Shown here: one piece after another, positions 9,870-18,723 of the stretch | Numbering within the stretch: position 1 is the first letter of the stretch | How the letters are laid out: each line of letters opens with the position of its first letter | Origin: Lachnospiraceae bacterium | Lineage (GTDB): Bacteria; Bacillota; Clostridia; Lachnospirales; Lachnospiraceae | Direction of reading: 5' to 3' | Length of the DNA stretch: 64,000 nucleotides | Assembly: GCA_016301965.1 (NCBI GenBank) | Contig: JAEDOO010000001.1 | Span: forward strand, 7,814-71,813 | Notes under the pieces: generated by a model | Database searches by the model: none | What the model was told of the DNA's origin: nothing | Seen by the model: the letters and a program-made list of their open reading frames with translations, nothing else | Position numbers and translations under genes: made by a program

Positions 9870-10046
9870 GGTGTACGGGGAGGGGCTTTATTTGCTTCAG
9901 ATCCCCCGCAAAACCCTCCGAAAACGCCGGCACTTAGCGAGAGCAAGCGAAAGCGCCGCTCGAGCTTAGTGTCCGCTGCGTTTGAGGTGGAGCGAGAGCG
10001 AGTTTTGCGGGGGATCTGAAGCAAATAAAGCCCCTCCCCGTACACC
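9870..10046. repeat. Core-and-arm repeat element, copy C (inverted, perfect 45-bp arms)
   Basis: Bases 9870-9914 are the exact reverse complement of 10002-10046 (45 of 45). The 87-base centre (9915-10001), read on the minus strand, matches the core of copies A and B at most positions, including CAAACGCAGCGGACACTAAG and CTAAGTGCCGGCGTTTTCGG. The arm sequence is unrelated to the arms of copy B. It lies 42 bases after the NlpC/P60 stop and may act as a transcript 3' end, but no T tract follows. Confidence 0.9.
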
Positions 10047-10061
10047 GTCCGTCCCCATCCC

Positions 10062-10175
10062 TCCCCGACGCTGAAAGTCGTCGGGCCTCGTCCCCATCCC
10101 GTCCCCGACACTGAAAGTCGTCGGGCCCCGTCCCTCATCCCCCATCCCCCTCCCCGACGCTGAAAGTCGTCGGGC
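10062..10175. repeat. Three REP-like short hairpins
   Basis: The 25-base unit TCCCCGACGCTGAAAGTCGT plus CGGGC occurs at 10062-10086, 10102-10126 (one change) and 10151-10175. Each unit folds into a stem CCCGACG / CGTCGGG. The spacers are C-rich (GTCCCCATCC-like). No protein frame is conserved. Confidence 0.8.
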
Positions 10176-10219
10176 TCTCATCCGAATCTTCCAATCCAAA
10201 TTTTTCCTCCCCCCACACA

Positions 10220-10248
10220 TTGCGAATCCCCCCCAATTGTGCTATGCT
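10220..10248 (+). promoter_or_regulatory. Predicted promoter of murE
   Basis: TTGCGA (10220-10225) and TATGCT (10243-10248) with a 17-base spacer containing a C8 run. It lies about 50 bases upstream of the murE start. Confidence 0.5.
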
Positions 10249-10298
10249 ATTGGCATATATTGAAAAAATATGCCCATTCGGCGAAAGAGAGGCACACT

Positions 10299-11771
10299 AT
10301 GAAACTATCCACATTGCTCGAAGGACTGCAGACAGAAATCCTGCAGGGCAGCCCAGATATAGACATCAAAGAAATCATCTACGATTCCCGAAAAGTAACA
10401 CCCAAGACCCTTTTCATCTGCGTGCGCGGAGCCAATGCAGACGGACACAGCTTCGCAAAAGAAGTGGCAGCAAAAGGAGCCGCAGCACTGATCGTAGAAG
10501 AACCCGTAGACGTACCCGAAAACGTAACAGTAATCAAAGTACCAGACAGCCGCTTAGCCATGGCACTCACCGCAGCAGCCTGGTATGGTCATCCGGCCGA
10601 AAAATTAAAGACCATCGGCGTAACCGGAACAAAAGGAAAAACCACGACCACATACCTGGTCAAATCCATTCTTGAAAATGCCGGATACAAAGTAGGATTG
10701 ATCGGCACCATCGAGACGATCATTGGAGAAAAAAAGATTCCTTCCGCCAACACCACACCCGAATCTTACCTGATTCAGAAATATTTTGCAGAGATGGTGG
10801 AGGAAGGCTGCGATTGTGTAGTTATGGAAGTATCCTCCCAGGGACTGATGCTGCACAGAACGGCAGGAATAACCTTTGATTTTGGTATATTTACCAACAT
10901 AGAGCCCGACCATATCGGACCAAACGAACATGCCAGCTTCGAAGAATATCTGGAATGCAAAAGCCGCCTGTTAAGACAGTGCCGCGTCGGTATCGTCAAC
11001 AGAGATGACGAACATTTTGATAAAATCATCAAAGGACATACCTGTACTCTGGAAACTTACGGCTTTGGAGAAAAAGCAGACCTCAGAGCTACCGATATAC
11101 ACCTGGTAACAAAAGGAGGAAGCCTTGGTATTGCATATAAAGCTACGGGACTTTTAGACCTCAATGTAGAAATCGATCTTCCGGGGAAGTTCAGTATTTA
11201 TAATTCTCTGACGGCCATTGCCATCTGCCGCCATTTCAACGTTTCCGCAGAAAACATCGTAAAAGCTCTCAAAAATGCCAAAGTCAAAGGCCGTATTGAA
11301 ATGGTGCATGTATCGGATGAATTCACACTGATGATTGATTATGCGCACAACGCCATGTCACTGGAAAGCCTTTTGACTACATTGCGGGAATATCATCCCC
11401 ATCGTCTCGTATGCCTGTTCGGCTGTGGCGGAAACCGTTCCAGAGACCGACGATTCGAAATGGGAGAAGTATCCGGAAGACTGGCAGATCTGACCATTAT
11501 CACTTCGGATAATCCACGGTTCGAAGAACCGCAGGCCATCATCGAAGACATCAAGACCGGCATGAAAAAGACAGACGGCAAATATGTGGAGATTCCAGAT
11601 CGAAAGGAAGCCATTGCTTATGCCATTCACCACGGACAGCCTGGGGATATTGTTGTCCTGGCAGGAAAAGGACATGAGGATTATCAGGAGATCAAAGGGA
11701 AAAAGTATCCTATGGATGAAAGAGTCCTGATCCAGGAAATCCTGGATGAAGACAGCGCACGGGGAGAATAA
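10299..11771 (+). CDS. murE: UDP-MurNAc-tripeptide synthetase (MurE), meso-DAP type
   Basis: A 490-residue cytoplasmic Mur ligase that adds the third residue to UDP-MurNAc-L-Ala-D-Glu. The N-terminal UDP-binding region is followed by the P-loop VTGTKGKTTTT (near residue 106), the central ATPase domain and a C-terminal ligase domain. The motif DNPR (near residue 403) is the one associated with meso-diaminopimelate specificity. I chose ATG 10299 because AGAGAGG sits 7 bases before it; a frame extension to 10239 has no RBS. It is unlinked from the dcw cluster 14 kb downstream and is followed 53 bases later by priA. Confidence 0.95.
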   Translation: MKLSTLLEGLQTEILQGSPDIDIKEIIYDSRKVTPKTLFICVRGANADGHSFAKEVAAKGAAALIVEEPVDVPENVTVIKVPDSRLAMALTAAAWYGHPAEKLKTIGVTGTKGKTTTTYLVKSILENAGYKVGLIGTIETIIGEKKIPSANTTPESYLIQKYFAEMVEEGCDCVVMEVSSQGLMLHRTAGITFDFGIFTNIEPDHIGPNEHASFEEYLECKSRLLRQCRVGIVNRDDEHFDKIIKGHTCTLETYGFGEKADLRATDIHLVTKGGSLGIAYKATGLLDLNVEIDLPGKFSIYNSLTAIAICRHFNVSAENIVKALKNAKVKGRIEMVHVSDEFTLMIDYAHNAMSLESLLTTLREYHPHRLVCLFGCGGNRSRDRRFEMGEVSGRLADLTIITSDNPRFEEPQAIIEDIKTGMKKTDGKYVEIPDRKEAIAYAIHHGQPGDIVVLAGKGHEDYQEIKGKKYPMDERVLIQEILDEDSARGE

Positions 11772-11824
11772 GCGGGTCACAGCCCTCGGCTGTGCTCGAA
11801 AATGTGCAGATACGGGGGAAAAAC

Positions 11825-14041
11825 ATGAAATATGCGGATGTGATCGTGGATATTTCTGCTGAACAGCTGGACAGACATTTTCAGTACAGGATTCCGGCAG
11901 CACTGGAGAATAGTGTGTATCCGGGTGTTCAGGTGGAAATTCCCTTTGGCGCCGGAAATAAAGTGATCCGGGGATATGTGATGCAGATTACCAATCAGCC
12001 GGATTATGATCCAAAAAAAATAAAAGATATTCGTTCTCTGTGTGAGCGAAGTGAAACTGTAGAAAGCCGTATGATGGAATTGGCCGTCTGGATCAGAAAA
12101 ACGTATGGCTGTACCATGCTGCAGGCCTTGCGGACAGTTTTGCCAATACGACAGAAAACAGAACGACACATAAAGAAAAAAATAGTGCGGACCGCAGAAA
12201 AAGAGGAGATTTTATCACGCATACAGGAAGAAAGACGGAAAAATCATAGAGCAAGAGAACGGTTTCTTTGTTACGTTTTAGAACATGAAGAAGCAGAGTA
12301 TTCTTCCTGTATAAAAGAGCTTAAATTAAATGCGGGAATTCTCAAAGCCTTTGAGAAAGAGGGCGTGGTTCGCATAGTGGACGCAACGGCCTCTGTGCCG
12401 ATGAAGATTTCAGGCATGCATAGAGATATGCCTATCCTGACTGCCGAACAAGTAAAGACCCTGACAGAAATCAGAGAAGAGTGGGAGAGGCAAGAGCCAC
12501 GTCCTGTTCTTTTGCAGGGAATCACCGGCAGCGGCAAGACCATGCTTTATATGCATTTGATTGAACAGACTTTGCGGGAAGGAAGGCAGGCGATTCTTCT
12601 TGTTCCGGAAATTGCGCTGACTTATCAGAACGTGGAGCGTTTTTGCCAGTGTTTTCAGGATAAAGTGGCCATTCTTCACTCCCGTCTTTCAGCCGGTGAG
12701 AAAGCTCAGCAATTTGAACGGGCACGAAACGGCAGCGCTTCTATTATGATCGGTCCGCGCTCAGCACTGTTTGCCCCGTTTCCCAATCTGGGACTGATCA
12801 TTGTGGATGAGGAGCAGGAAACTTCCTACCATAGCGAGAAAACTCCTCGTTACCATGCCAGAGAAACAGCCGTTGAGAGAGGAAGGCTTGAGAAGGCGCA
12901 TGTCGTTCTGGGATCGGCCACTCCATCTTTGGAGGCCGCCTGGCGCTGTGAACAAGGGTTGTACAAAAAGGTGGAATTAAACAGTCGTTATGGTCGTCAT
13001 GGACTTCCGACAGTATATATCACAGATATGCGGGAAGAACTGAAATCGGGCAACCGTTCTGTATTCAGCAGACAGCTTCTGACTTCTCTTCGAGAATGTC
13101 TGGACAGAAAAGAGCAGGCGCTTTTGTTTTTGAACAGAAGAGGGTATGCCGGGTTTATTTCCTGCCGTATGTGCGGATACGTCATCAAATGTCCGCATTG
13201 TGATGTCTCCATGACAATGCACAGAGATGGTCGTCTTGTCTGTCATTACTGTGGACGAAGTAAAAGTCCGGTCAATGTCTGTCCCTCCTGCGGATCACCC
13301 TATATCAGTGCTTTTCGGGCCGGTACGCAGCAGATTGAAGAGATGCTGCACAGGGAATTTCCAGAGGCCAGAATTCTTCGGATGGACATGGATACAACCC
13401 GACACAAAAATGATCACGAAGAGATCATCAGAACCTTTGGAGAACATAAGGCAGACATCCTGATCGGTACACAGATGATCGTAAAAGGACATGATTTTCC
13501 GGAAGTAACACTTGTGGGAGTTCTGGCGGCAGATATGTCACTGTTTTCTGCGGATTATCGATCTGCAGAGAGAACCTTTCAGCTGCTGACGCAGGCTATA
13601 GGGCGGGCCGGACGGGCCGAAAAGGCAGGCTGCGCAGTAATACAGACGTATCATCCGGAACATTATGCCATAGAGGCTGCTGCAGTGCAGGATTATGGAC
13701 AGTTTTATCAGCAGGAAATCGGATATCGTGAGCTTATGGGATATCCGCCAGCCAGTTCCCTGTTGGCCATACATGTCAGTTTTACAGATGCCGACCGGCT
13801 GGATATGGCCATGACATATCTGAAGCGTTTTCTGGAGAGAATCACACAGAAGGCAGAGGTGCAGATCATTGGCCCTGCCGACGAAGCAGTGGCCAAAATT
13901 AACGATATGTACCGCCGGGCGATCTATATCAAGGGAAAAGATGAACAACTTTTAAAAATTCTGCGGGAGCAGACAGAGCATTATATAGAAATCAATAAAG
14001 GCTTTGAGGCCATGTATATACAATACGATTTAAATGCATAG
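11825..14041 (+). CDS. priA: Primosomal replication restart helicase PriA
   Basis: A 738-residue superfamily 2 helicase that reloads the replisome at stalled forks. It shows the N-terminal DNA-binding region, Walker A GITGSGKT (near 232), Walker B DEEQ, and the PriA-specific zinc site of eight cysteines between about 446 and 492 (CRMCGYVIKCPHC, CHYCG, CPSCG) inserted in the helicase domain. The start at 11825 (MKYADVIVDIS) matches family N-termini. It is followed 11 bases later by def, the usual priA-def-fmt order. Confidence 0.95.
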   Translation: MKYADVIVDISAEQLDRHFQYRIPAALENSVYPGVQVEIPFGAGNKVIRGYVMQITNQPDYDPKKIKDIRSLCERSETVESRMMELAVWIRKTYGCTMLQALRTVLPIRQKTERHIKKKIVRTAEKEEILSRIQEERRKNHRARERFLCYVLEHEEAEYSSCIKELKLNAGILKAFEKEGVVRIVDATASVPMKISGMHRDMPILTAEQVKTLTEIREEWERQEPRPVLLQGITGSGKTMLYMHLIEQTLREGRQAILLVPEIALTYQNVERFCQCFQDKVAILHSRLSAGEKAQQFERARNGSASIMIGPRSALFAPFPNLGLIIVDEEQETSYHSEKTPRYHARETAVERGRLEKAHVVLGSATPSLEAAWRCEQGLYKKVELNSRYGRHGLPTVYITDMREELKSGNRSVFSRQLLTSLRECLDRKEQALLFLNRRGYAGFISCRMCGYVIKCPHCDVSMTMHRDGRLVCHYCGRSKSPVNVCPSCGSPYISAFRAGTQQIEEMLHREFPEARILRMDMDTTRHKNDHEEIIRTFGEHKADILIGTQMIVKGHDFPEVTLVGVLAADMSLFSADYRSAERTFQLLTQAIGRAGRAEKAGCAVIQTYHPEHYAIEAAAVQDYGQFYQQEIGYRELMGYPPASSLLAIHVSFTDADRLDMAMTYLKRFLERITQKAEVQIIGPADEAVAKINDMYRRAIYIKGKDEQLLKILREQTEHYIEINKGFEAMYIQYDLNA

Positions 14042-14052
14042 AGGAGGACGTT

Positions 14053-14562
14053 ATGGCAATCAGAAATATTCGGGTGATGGGAGACAGGGTACTGACAAAG
14101 GTCTGCCGTCCCGTAGAACAGATGACAGATAAAATCAGTACGTTGATCGGAGACATGTTTGATACCATGTATGATGCCTGTGGTGTGGGTCTGGCGGCAC
14201 CTCAGGTAGGCATCCTGAAACGAATCGTTGTGATCGATGTGGGAGACGGAGAGGCATATTGTCTGATCAATCCCGAGATCGTAGAAACTTCCGGCAGTCA
14301 GACAGGTGATGAAGGCTGCTTAAGCGTACCGGGAAAAGCCGGTAAGGTGACCAGACCGGATCATGTAGTGGTGCGTGCGCTGGATGAGAATATGGAACCT
14401 ATTGAGGTGACAGGAGAGGGGCTTCTGGCCAGAGCTATATGTCATGAATGCGAGCATCTGGATGGTATTCTGTATGTGGAACATGTGGAAGGCGAGCTTC
14501 ATGATGTATCCTATGATGAAGAGGATGCTTTTGATGAGATAGATGAGCTGATCGAAAAGTAA
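14053..14562 (+). CDS. def: Peptide deformylase
   Basis: A 169-residue metallo-hydrolase that removes the formyl group from nascent protein N-termini. All three family motifs are present: GVGLAAPQVG, EGCLSVPG (metal-binding Cys) and HECEH (two His ligands and the catalytic Glu). RBS GAGGAGG lies immediately upstream. It sits between priA and fmt, with the enzyme of the opposite reaction encoded next. Confidence 0.96.
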   Translation: MAIRNIRVMGDRVLTKVCRPVEQMTDKISTLIGDMFDTMYDACGVGLAAPQVGILKRIVVIDVGDGEAYCLINPEIVETSGSQTGDEGCLSVPGKAGKVTRPDHVVVRALDENMEPIEVTGEGLLARAICHECEHLDGILYVEHVEGELHDVSYDEEDAFDEIDELIEK

Positions 14563-14583
14563 GGCAGGAAGCAGGTGAGAAAG

Positions 14584-15516
14584 ATGAAAGCAATATTTAT
14601 GGGAACACCGGATTTTGCTGTGGGAGCCTTAAAAAAACTGGCAGAAGACGGTCATGAGATACTCGCTGTCATTACGCAGCCGGATAAACCCCAGGGCCGG
14701 AAAATGGTACTGACTCCGCCGCCGGTTAAAGAAGAAGCACTGCGTCTGGGGCTGGAGGTATATCAGCCCAAACGAGTACGTGATCCGGAATGTGTGGAAT
14801 ATATGAAAAGCCTGCATCCGGAGGTGATCATCGTGGCTGCTTTCGGACAGATCCTTCCGAAAGAAATCCTTTATCTGCCCAGATTTGGCTGCCTGAATAT
14901 TCATGCCTCTCTGCTTCCGAAATACCGGGGGGCAGCCCCGATCCAGAGAGCAATTATCGATGGTGAAAAAGAGACGGGTGTAACGATGATGCGTATGGAT
15001 GAAGGTCTGGATACCGGCGACATGCTGACAAAAGTTGTTGTACCTATTGAAGCGGATGAGACGGGCGGCAGCCTGTTTGACAAGCTTAGTGCTGCCGGTG
15101 CCAAGCTGATGAGCGAGACACTGCAAGCACTCATGGTGGAGGATATTCCCGGAGAAAAACAGCCGGAAAAAAGTCCGACACCGTATGCGGCTATGATCCG
15201 CCGGGAGGATGGCGTGATCGATTGGAAAAATTCTGCGGTTTCGCTGGAACGTCTTGTCCGCGGACTTTCCCCCTGGCCGGGATGCACTACTCGTCTGCAG
15301 GGAAAGCAGCTGAAGGTGTGGAAGACCAGAGTATGCCGTGAAAATTCCGAACAGTGTGCCGGCAGTGTATGCTGCACAAAAAAGGATGCACTTTGTGTAC
15401 AGACCGCAGATGGGATCTTAGAAATCCTGGAACTTCAGCTGGAGGGCAAAAAGCGGATGGATGCTGCAACATTTTTAAGAGGCTGCAAGATTGCAGCTGG
15501 GACAATATTGGGATGA
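14584..15516 (+). CDS. fmt: Methionyl-tRNA formyltransferase
   Basis: A 310-residue enzyme that formylates initiator Met-tRNA with 10-formyl-THF. It has the canonical N-terminus MKAIFMGTPDFAV, the catalytic-region motif SLLPKYRGAAPI (near residue 109) and a C-terminal tRNA-binding domain. A GTG at 14575 in frame is a possible earlier start; I chose ATG 14584 because family proteins begin at MKAIFMGT. Its partner def is 21 bases upstream. Confidence 0.95.
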   Translation: MKAIFMGTPDFAVGALKKLAEDGHEILAVITQPDKPQGRKMVLTPPPVKEEALRLGLEVYQPKRVRDPECVEYMKSLHPEVIIVAAFGQILPKEILYLPRFGCLNIHASLLPKYRGAAPIQRAIIDGEKETGVTMMRMDEGLDTGDMLTKVVVPIEADETGGSLFDKLSAAGAKLMSETLQALMVEDIPGEKQPEKSPTPYAAMIRREDGVIDWKNSAVSLERLVRGLSPWPGCTTRLQGKQLKVWKTRVCRENSEQCAGSVCCTKKDALCVQTADGILEILELQLEGKKRMDAATFLRGCKIAAGTILG

Positions 15517-15579
15517 TTTTACATGTGTGCATGTATGGAAACAGCACAAAATTATCAGATACAGAGAGGGGGAGTATAG

Positions 15580-16950
15580 ATGGCGCAGGTAAGCCTGACC
15601 CGTGAACTGGTCATGCAGATGCTGCTTTCTGTCAGTCAGGAAGAGCAGTACAGCCATCTGGTACTGCGGGAGACACTGGAGAAATATCAGTTCCTTCCCA
15701 AACAGGACAGGGCGTTTATTACCCGGGTCTTTGAGGGAACGATCGAAAATCGCATACAGATCGATTATTGGGTCGATCAGATATCCAGTGTGAAAGTAAA
15801 CAAGATGAAACCGGCAATTCGTGAAATTATTCGAAGTGCTGTTTATCAGATCGTATATATGGACGGTGTGCCAGACTCCGCAGCCTGCAACGAGGCTGTA
15901 AAACTGGCACAGAAAAAAGGATTTTACAGTCTGAAGGGATTTGTAAATGCCGTTCTTCGCAATCTCATCAGAACAAAAGACAATTTGCCTATGCCGCCTG
16001 TGACAATGGAAAAAACCTTTTTGTCTGTGAAATATTCGATACCGGAATGGCTGGTGGAAAAGTGGATCAATGTTTATGGAGAAGAAATAACAGAAAGGAT
16101 TTTAAAAGATTTCCTCAGAGAGCGTCCAACGACTGTCCGCGTCAAGACCTTTTGTTCGGATGTGGAACTGACATTGAATATGCTGAGGGAAGATGGCGTG
16201 ACGGTGGAAAAAGCCCCATATGTCGATACAGCATATAATATTTCCGGATTTGACTATATTCCGGGTCTGAAGGCCTTTCGGGAAGGCAGGATCCAGGTGC
16301 AGGATGTCAGTTCTATGCTCGTGGCTGTCTGTGCGGCCCCGAAAAGAGGAGATGCTGTTCTTGATATTTGCGCGGCACCGGGAGGCAAGAGTCTTCATAT
16401 AGCAGATCTTTTGCAGGGCACGGGCAATGTGCAGGCCAGAGATCTGACAGAATATAAGATCGGTCTGATCCAGAAGAATATTGACCGGTGCGGAGTGGTC
16501 AATGTGGAAGCTGTCCGTCAGGATGCGACGATATTTGACCGTAAGAGTGCAGAGCAGTTTGATATAGTTCTGGCGGATGTCCCCTGTTCTGGCCTTGGCG
16601 TGATCGGTAAAAAAACAGATATCAAATACAGAATGGATCCGGAAAAGATCCGGGATCTGGTGCAGCTGCAGAGACAGATTCTGCACAATGCCGCTGCTTA
16701 TGTGAAACCAGGCGGAGTTCTTCTGTACAGTACCTGTACCATCTGTGAGGAAGAAAACCAGGAAAATGTAAAATGGCTGACACAGCATTATCCTTTTCAT
16801 GCAGAAAGTCTGGATCCTTATCTGCCGCCGCAGCTTCGCAGCGATCTGACGCAGTGGGGAATGCTGCAGCTTCTGCCGGGAATTCACAAAACAGATGGCT
16901 TCTTCCTGGCCAGACTGAAGAAGGAGGAAGACGATGGACTGGGATTGTAA
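15580..16950 (+). CDS. rsmB: 16S rRNA m5C967 methyltransferase RsmB
   Basis: A 456-residue enzyme with an N-terminal NusB-like RNA-binding domain (about 1-140) and a SAM-dependent methyltransferase domain. The SAM-binding segment is LDICAAPGGKS; the two active-site cysteines lie in DVPCSGLG and STCTICEEEN. RBS GAGAGGGGG precedes ATG 15580. Its 3' end overlaps rlmN by 17 bases, implying coupled translation. Confidence 0.94.
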   Translation: MAQVSLTRELVMQMLLSVSQEEQYSHLVLRETLEKYQFLPKQDRAFITRVFEGTIENRIQIDYWVDQISSVKVNKMKPAIREIIRSAVYQIVYMDGVPDSAACNEAVKLAQKKGFYSLKGFVNAVLRNLIRTKDNLPMPPVTMEKTFLSVKYSIPEWLVEKWINVYGEEITERILKDFLRERPTTVRVKTFCSDVELTLNMLREDGVTVEKAPYVDTAYNISGFDYIPGLKAFREGRIQVQDVSSMLVAVCAAPKRGDAVLDICAAPGGKSLHIADLLQGTGNVQARDLTEYKIGLIQKNIDRCGVVNVEAVRQDATIFDRKSAEQFDIVLADVPCSGLGVIGKKTDIKYRMDPEKIRDLVQLQRQILHNAAAYVKPGGVLLYSTCTICEEENQENVKWLTQHYPFHAESLDPYLPPQLRSDLTQWGMLQLLPGIHKTDGFFLARLKKEEDDGLGL

Positions 16951-17971
16951 ATCTATGCTTCCGGAAGAACTGAAGATCCTGGCAGCACAGATGGGAGAAA
17001 AACCCTTCCGGGCATCGCAGCTTTTTGGCTGGATCCACGAAAAGAACGTTTGTACTTACGATGAAATGACAAATCTTCCGGCTGCTTTTCGACAGCGTCT
17101 TGAAAAGGAGTATCCACTGGTAACACTGGAGTGCGTACGGATGCAGGTATCAAAACTGGATGGAACCCGTAAATTCCTTTTCCGTCTGGAAGATGGCAAT
17201 GTGGTGGAGAGCGTATGGATGGAATACCATCATGGCAACAGCGTCTGTATTTCTACACAGGTAGGATGTAAGATGGGCTGTCGCTTCTGTGCTTCCACAC
17301 TGGATGGCTGGGTCCGTAATCTGAAGCCTTCAGAAATGCTGGAACAGATCTACCAGATCCAGAGGATCATGAAAGCAAGAGTATCCAACATTGTTCTTAT
17401 GGGTACCGGAGAACCGATGGATAATTATGATGCGGTGGTTCGTTTTATCCGCCTGATCAGCCACGAAAAGGGGTTGAATATCAGCCAGAGAAACATTACG
17501 GTTTCTACCTGCGGTATCGTACCAAAGATCCGGCAGTTTGCGGACGAACAGCTGAATGTGACACTGGCCCTTTCGCTTCATGCGCCGAATGATGAAAAAA
17601 GAAGGGAATTGATGCCCATTGCCAATCGTTATCACCTGGATGAGGTGATGGATGCCTGCCGATATTATTATGAACGTACCGGCCGTCGACTTACGTTTGA
17701 ATACAGTCTGGTGGGAGGAAAAAATGACGCAGAAGAGGATGCCAGACAGCTGGCCAGCCTTTTGAAAGGACTCAACTGTCATGTGAATCTGATCCCTGTA
17801 AATCCCATAAAAGAGAGAGATTACGTGCAGTCTGGCCAAAAAGTTATCGAGGCATTTAAAAATAAACTTGAAAAATACAAAATTAATGTTACTATTAGAA
17901 GGGAAATGGGCCGGGATATTGACGGCGCATGTGGTCAGCTGAGAAAGAGTTATATGGACAAGAAGGAGTAA
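16934..17971 (+). CDS. rlmN: Dual-specificity RNA methyltransferase RlmN
   Basis: A 345-residue radical SAM enzyme that methylates A2503 of 23S rRNA and A37 of some tRNAs. The [4Fe-4S] cluster motif is CKMGCRFC (near 112-119), followed by GTGEPMDNYD. C-terminal segments typical of the family, including the DIDGACGQL tail, carry the cysteine that forms the methylated intermediate. It starts inside the end of rsmB behind AAGGAGGAAG. Confidence 0.95.
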   Translation: MDWDCKSMLPEELKILAAQMGEKPFRASQLFGWIHEKNVCTYDEMTNLPAAFRQRLEKEYPLVTLECVRMQVSKLDGTRKFLFRLEDGNVVESVWMEYHHGNSVCISTQVGCKMGCRFCASTLDGWVRNLKPSEMLEQIYQIQRIMKARVSNIVLMGTGEPMDNYDAVVRFIRLISHEKGLNISQRNITVSTCGIVPKIRQFADEQLNVTLALSLHAPNDEKRRELMPIANRYHLDEVMDACRYYYERTGRRLTFEYSLVGGKNDAEEDARQLASLLKGLNCHVNLIPVNPIKERDYVQSGQKVIEAFKNKLEKYKINVTIRREMGRDIDGACGQLRKSYMDKKE

Positions 17972-17982
17972 CTGACATTAAG

Positions 17983-18723
17983 ATGAAGTCATACGCATTG
18001 ACAGACGTTGGCAGAGTCAGACATACGAATCAGGATTATCTCTTCGCATCCGATGAACCAATCGGTAATCTGCCGAACCTGTATATCGTTGCCGATGGTA
18101 TGGGAGGCCATAATGCGGGAGATTATGCATCCCGCTGTGCGGTCGGTACGGTGATCGATACTGTACGGGGGGAAAGAGAATTTAATCCGATACGTATCCT
18201 GCATTCCGCCATCGAAAAGGCAAATCAGGAAGTATATACAAAGGCCCAGCAGGATAAGGCACTGGAAGGTATGGGTACGACAATGGTGGCTGTGACCATT
18301 GTGGGAAAATACGCTTATGTGGCCAATGTAGGTGACAGCCGTTTATATGTGATCGGCAGTCAGCTTTTACAGATTACCCGGGATCACTCGCTGGTAGGTG
18401 AGATGGTACGTATGGGTGAGCTTACAGAAGAAGAAGGACGTGTTCATCCGGACAAAAACATTATTACCCGTGCATTGGGGATCAATCCTACCGTCAAAGT
18501 GGATTTTTTTGATGTTAAACTGGAGGATAACAATAGTATCATGATGTGTTCTGACGGCCTGAGCAATATGGTACCGGCCGAAGAGATCTTACAGACTGTA
18601 CAGTCTTGCGTGGGAGAGCAGAATAAGGCACAGTGTCTGATAGATAAAGCAAATGAGAATGGCGGCAAGGACAATATTGCCGTTATTGTGATTGAACCGT
18701 TTACAGATGAGGTGAATATATGA
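17983..18723 (+). CDS. stp: PP2C-type Ser/Thr phosphatase (Stp/PrpC)
   Basis: A 246-residue metal-dependent phosphatase that reverses PrkC-type phosphorylation. PPM motifs are visible: TDVGRVRHTNQD near the start, VADGMGGHNAGD (metal-binding Asp), VGDSRLY and DNIAVIVI near the end. The start is ATG 17983 (MKSYALTDVG); the only RBS-like AAGGAG is 14 bases away, longer than ideal. The stop overlaps the prkC start (ATGA), the usual phosphatase-kinase coupling. Confidence 0.94.
   Translation: MKSYALTDVGRVRHTNQDYLFASDEPIGNLPNLYIVADGMGGHNAGDYASRCAVGTVIDTVRGEREFNPIRILHSAIEKANQEVYTKAQQDKALEGMGTTMVAVTIVGKYAYVANVGDSRLYVIGSQLLQITRDHSLVGEMVRMGELTEEEGRVHPDKNIITRALGINPTVKVDFFDVKLEDNNSIMMCSDGLSNMVPAEEILQTVQSCVGEQNKAQCLIDKANENGGKDNIAVIVIEPFTDEVNI

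Noticed and set aside
9758..10220. Minus-strand open frames across copy C and the REP-like hairpins
   Set aside because: They are low-complexity translations of palindromic repeats, with no RBS and no conservation between units.
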